Shown here: piece after piece, positions 6,501-8,518 of the stretch
Layout of the letters: each line of letters starts with the position of its first letter
How positions within the stretch are numbered: the first letter of the stretch is position 1
DNA from: Coleofasciculus sp. S288
GTDB taxonomy: Bacteria > Cyanobacteriota > Cyanobacteriia > Cyanobacteriales > Coleofasciculaceae
Reading direction: 5' to 3'
Assembly: GCA_020216575.1 (NCBI GenBank)
Contig: JAIUYC010000110.1
Span: 1 to 8,518 of the forward strand
DNA: 8,518 nucleotides
Position numbers and translations under genes: made by a program
The notes under the pieces: model-generated
Told to the model about the DNA's origin: nothing
What the model saw: the letters and a program-made list of their open reading frames with translations, nothing else
Databases searched by the model: none

Positions 6501-7775
6501 AATACCGCTGTCATAGGAGATGAAGGTGATGTAGACGCAGGTGGTCCTGTCATTTTGTCTGCCACAGGCAATATCTACACAGGAGCCATTACAACGGGGG
6601 GCGACACGTTTGAAGACGCTATCTTTGGTTCTGTTAACTTGTCGGCTGGGGGCAACATCGACGTTGAAACCATTAATACGAGTGGTTTCGATGGGGGAGA
6701 TGTTACCATTACAGCCGGTGGGGTTTTCCGAGCTAGGGGTTATTTTTATGCGGAGGACACTGACTTCGACTTTTCAACTGGGGACGATATTAACAGTACC
6801 TCAGGTCTAGGGAGTGACTTCCCAGTCGCCTTTCTCCCCACCAGTATTAGCGCTACAGGAACTAATTTCGGCGGCGCTTCGATCCAGATTCAACAAGGAG
6901 GGGAAGCGTTTATTGTTGGTCCTCTCTTTGAACAGGATGCTAATGGAAATGTGATATTCAGACTCGTTCAAAGGGATGCAGATGATAATGTTCTAAGGAA
7001 TCCAGATGGCAGTCTCGTACTTGGAGAACAAGTATTTTTTGAAATAGACCCAGTTACGAGGGATGTTGTCTATCGCAGTGCCGACGGGACTGAAGTATTT
7101 AGCTCCGACGAAGTTGCTCCTCAAGCTAGATCAATCTCAGCGAATGAAGTTTCCTCGAATACTAGCTTTACTGCTGGAGGGATTACTTCCAATCAGCAAA
7201 ATGAGGGAGTTGTTGTTTCGTTCCGAGATAGGCCTTTGGTTAACACTGGGACATTTACAGCAGGTAATGGTCGAATTCGGATCGTGTCTACTTTTACTCC
7301 TGATGATGGTAATGGTGGCACCGATAATGGTGGCACCGATAATGGTGGTGGCGGTAATGGTGGCATCGGTAATGGCGGTGGCGGTAATGGTGGCATCGGT
7401 AATGGCGGTGGCGGTAACGGCAGCACCGGTAATGGTGGTGGCGGTAACGGTGGCGGTGGTACGGATAACGACAATACCACTGATAACTCTGACAATGGGA
7501 GTTCTGAGACTGTAGCCCAAGACTTTGAACAGCAAGATGAGCGATCGCAATCCCAAGATAGCCAAACCAATCAATGTCGGATATCTCAGGAACAATCTGA
7601 GAGTACGATGGAGGAAAGCGATCGCTCTAATGAAAATGATGAAGAAGAGTGTGAGGAATTAGAACTCCTTCAACAGCAAAATTCTCAGCCAAGATTGTTG
7701 CGGATAGAGTTACACCTGCCACCGGATGCCGATTCTGAATCGGATACCTCAACATCAGTTCCCAGTGAGCAGTGA
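3579..7775 (+). CDS. TpsA-like secreted filamentous-haemagglutinin-type protein (two-partner secretion)
   Basis: This 1398-residue exported protein should cross the inner membrane by Sec and the outer membrane through a TpsB partner that is not in this window. Residues 1-36 form a signal peptide: basic start, hydrophobic core LLTLVLPAVFF, likely cut after VQA. Residues 38-170 or so are the TPS domain, with F-HSFE-FGL (73-81), IQNILSRVVGG and the NPAGIIFG motif at 128-135. A GTLLLDPANI stretch near 442 marks the passage into a long beta-helix. There, GANLN-type and GDLTI-type repeats are densest at roughly residues 640-790. Residues 1246-1295 are a GGxxN pentapeptide hinge. The tail after it is very acidic and holds two cysteines (1333, 1358); a cysteine pair near the C-terminus is known in some TpsA proteins that stay surface-anchored. 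Ligand and role (adhesion, contact or biofilm) cannot be told. A paralogue follows on the same strand. Confidence 0.92.
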   Translation: MKGSVKSINVLLTLVLPAVFFQVAWFDAIATQQVQAQTMTPEVGANSTGTIITTPDGSQFDITGGIESNNNLFHSFERFGLDSGQIANFLANPQIQNILSRVVGGDASMIDGLIRVTSQGKPNLFLMNPAGIIFGANASLDVPASFTVTTARGIGFENGWFNAFGANEYAALGNNPNKFAFTTAESGSIINAGNLTVGQGENITLLGGTVISTGTLSAPAGQITVAAVAGEKIVRISQDGQLLSLELQSIEGSGVGTDVTTPLPFTPLSLPQLLTGGSSGSATNVRVNDDGTISLTGSNLKVDAIPGTAIASGSLNTVSQVTGGTVNILGDRVGLIAADINASGTSGGGIVRIGGDYRGQGTVPNASQTYVSWDSAIAANGLVDGNGGQVTVWADNTTQFDGSISVHGGKEWGNGGVVEVSGKQNLIFDGEVDLSARHRNWGTLLLDPANIIIVDEDTPPGALNDTELDDGVIFSADGGTGDFTISRGRLESLTGNITLEATNDITINDLASNQLNLQTTAGETVTFTADADNDGTGSFVMNSDDTIRTQGGAVEIVGANIQLGNIASTGGAITLDGSVTLVGDVSISTGEGVGGDITFTSTVDSDGTFSSRSLTLEAGTGNVTFADTIGSTNELGDLSIRGNNVSLRNYAASSTRVDAAGDINLTVEGDLDSSSTLMAGANLNLQSPGDLTIEEDTRLSAGANLTIQAQGDLTIQELTSNGERVSAEKNLALTSGGNLAVNNSSFRAGENLNIESQGNINFLESQLQSPGNIQLVAQNTLQVTDSEDFPFFAQAGGTLHVQGNEAIDIQALENPLSWFQSGGDLRLVNDGNNLITNGRFASGGTFSINQTSGAPANFTVLGSDGIISSQGDVSFGNYEGVAFKVEARGSITGGNITITGANTSLLDGIDPNSPVLAEDTDIATLVRSPALILRAGVTELQHSPSIPPDRSLGGTTFSSSGTASSPGNIRVGNINTAVIGDEGDVDAGGPVILSATGNIYTGAITTGGDTFEDAIFGSVNLSAGGNIDVETINTSGFDGGDVTITAGGVFRARGYFYAEDTDFDFSTGDDINSTSGLGSDFPVAFLPTSISATGTNFGGASIQIQQGGEAFIVGPLFEQDANGNVIFRLVQRDADDNVLRNPDGSLVLGEQVFFEIDPVTRDVVYRSADGTEVFSSDEVAPQARSISANEVSSNTSFTAGGITSNQQNEGVVVSFRDRPLVNTGTFTAGNGRIRIVSTFTPDDGNGGTDNGGTDNGGGGNGGIGNGGGGNGGIGNGGGGNGSTGNGGGGNGGGGTDNDNTTDNSDNGSSETVAQDFEQQDERSQSQDSQTNQCRISQEQSESTMEESDRSNENDEEECEELELLQQQNSQPRLLRIELHLPPDADSESDTSTSVPSEQ
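7314..7463 (+). repeat. Ten 15-bp units encoding a Gly-Asn pentapeptide repeat
   Basis: Ten consecutive in-frame 15-bp units encode GGTDN, GGTDN, GGGGN, GGIGN, GGGGN, GGIGN, GGGGN, GSTGN, GGGGN and GGGGT. A 30-bp higher-order period (GGGGN-GGIGN) is visible. The units vary mainly at third positions and at the GGTDN/GGIGN/GSTGN slots. This low-complexity stretch probably forms a flexible linker between the beta-helix and the acidic tail, and it is prone to copy-number change by slippage. Confidence 0.9.
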
Positions 7776-7889
7776 CCAATTATCCGCGATCTCCGCTGAA
7801 TGAAGGTAGACAATATTAAAGCCGCTTGCTAACCTGAAGTTCCTTGCATAAATCCCAAAGATAGGGGTGATAAGTAATATATGGGACGC

Positions 7890-7903
7890 CGTCAAATTTG
7901 ACG
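7890..7903. promoter_or_regulatory. Perfect 14-bp palindrome upstream of the second TPS gene, candidate operator
   Basis: CGTCAAATTTGACG is fully self-complementary and ends 39 bases before the ATG at 7943. It sits in the 167-base gap between the two TPS genes. A weak TAATAT at 7875-7880 lies just before it. The sequence differs from the 18-bp palindrome before the first TPS gene, although the placement is similar. Confidence 0.45.
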
Positions 7904-7942
7904 TTGGCAAGAATTCTGTTCAATACGTCTGGAGGGAGTGCG

Positions 7943-8518
7943 ATGAAAGTATCCACCCGCATCAGTCACGCATTACTAACACCGATGCTTCTCAATTTTC
8001 CTGTGAGGATAGCTAACTTGTTGGGAACTGTTTGCCTAATACTGTATGCGATCGCTCCCAAACAGGCACAAGCACAAGTCATCACACCGGAATTAGGCGC
8101 TAACGGCACAGGTACGGTTGTTACAGCTCCTGATGGCAACCAATTTGATATCACAGGTGGCACTCAGTCAGGAGCCAATCTTTTCCACAGCTTTGAGCAA
8201 TTTGGTTTGAATTCCGGTCAGATTGCTAACTTTTTATCTAACCCAGAAATTCAAAATATCCTCACTCGAGTTGTGGGTGGAAATGCTTCTGTGATTGACG
8301 GTTTAATCCAAGTTACAGGAGGCAATTCCAATCTCTTTTTTTTTTTTTTGGCGGGGATAATCTTTGGCGGTAGTGCCAGTTTAAACGTCCCTGCATCATT
8401 CACTGCTACGACTGCAACAGCAATTAGATTGGGCGATATCTGGTTCAGTGCTTCGGGTGCGAATAACTATGCCACATTAGTAGGAACTCCCAGTGGCTTT
8501 GCATTCACAGTGACTGAG
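7943..8518 (+). CDS. Second TpsA-like two-partner-secretion protein (3' end outside window), paralogue of the preceding gene
   Basis: The frame is open from the ATG at 7943 to the window edge (192 codons). GGAGG at 7931-7935, seven bases upstream, supports this start. Residues 1-44 form a signal peptide ending KQAQAQ, cut probably after AQA. From residue 46 the protein follows its neighbour closely: [12 protein letters not shown], then [18 protein letters not shown], then [11 protein letters not shown], then AGIIFG and LNVPASF. The TPS domain is therefore present, but the four residues LMNP of the neighbour's motif are replaced by FFFL (133-136), encoded by a run of 14 T (8336-8349) with no change in length. 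The frame is not broken. Whether this protein can still be secreted, or the T run is a sequence error, is open. The repeat region and C-terminus lie outside the window. Confidence 0.9.
   Translation, partial: MKVSTRISHALLTPMLLNFPVRIANLLGTVCLILYAIAPKQAQAQVITPELGANGTGTVVTAPDGNQFDITGGTQSGANLFHSFEQFGLNSGQIANFLSNPEIQNILTRVVGGNASVIDGLIQVTGGNSNLFFFFLAGIIFGGSASLNVPASFTATTATAIRLGDIWFSASGANNYATLVGTPSGFAFTVTE

Larger units (their letters stand above)
2517..8055. repeat. Seven HIP1 octamers (GCGATCGC) scattered over the right part of the window
   Basis: Exact GCGATCGC copies lie at 2517-2524, 3660-3667, 4503-4510, 4704-4711, 7541-7548, 7618-7625 and 8048-8055. HIP1 is a highly over-represented palindrome in cyanobacterial genomes. 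All seven lie inside coding sequence, and two fall at comparable positions in the signal-peptide regions of the two TPS genes (3660 and 8048). None was found in the first 2.5 kb. Confidence 0.9.

Noticed and set aside
7137..7595. Antisense frames of 152 and 125 codons and a plus-strand 150-codon frame across the Gly-Asn repeat
   Set aside because: Repeat DNA without stops opens several frames at once, producing Pro-Leu, Thr-Ile and Met-Val repeats; only the TPS frame is explained by homology.

Overview
The window looks like chromosome of a cyanobacterium, probably a filamentous one. Seven copies of the HIP1 octamer GCGATCGC, a cyanobacterial hallmark, lie between 2517 and 8055. The haemagglutinin-type two-partner-secretion (TPS) proteins are of the kind common in filamentous cyanobacteria, with signal peptides ending in VQA/AQAQ and the 'GTLLLDPANI' stretch. 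Intergenic repeats of the AAGTCAAAAGTC type fit the same group. No genus can be fixed from the sequence alone.

Layout. 1-157 (+): a possible right end of an IS200/IS605-like element, with the tail of a TnpB-like reading frame and a bulged hairpin. 158-554: no gene seen. 555-1457 (-): hslO, the redox-switched chaperone Hsp33, complete with its CxC...CxxC zinc/redox centre. 1458-1846: intergenic, with iterated repeats and a clear minus-strand terminator at 1735-1762. 1847-3218 (-): a two-gene operon. The first gene (2661-3218, GTG start) is a RiPP-precursor-like protein with two nitrile-hydratase-like (NHLP) leader modules, a VSGG cleavage motif and a 34-residue cysteine-free tail. Nineteen bases later comes an unrecognised 264-residue protein whose C-terminal 79 residues carry seven cysteines. 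3219-3578: divergent AT-rich control region with several inverted repeats, including a perfect 18-bp palindrome just before the next gene. 3579-7775 (+): a 1398-residue secreted TpsA-like beta-helix protein. 7943-8518 (+): the start of a second, paralogous TpsA gene that runs off the window and has a 14-T run in place of its conserved NPxG-type motif.

How the parts fit. The two TPS genes form a tandem array of exported surface or released proteins. Each would need a TpsB outer-membrane transporter, and none is in the window. The minus-strand pair looks like a small peptide natural-product or secreted-peptide unit. The precursor and a cysteine-rich partner are present, but no recognisable modifying enzyme or peptidase/ABC exporter is, so those would have to be encoded elsewhere. 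hslO is a housekeeping gene with no evident link to its neighbours. The points most worth checking are the tandem-leader precursor with its cysteine-rich partner, the T14 replacement in the second TPS gene, and the palindromes in front of both TPS genes.
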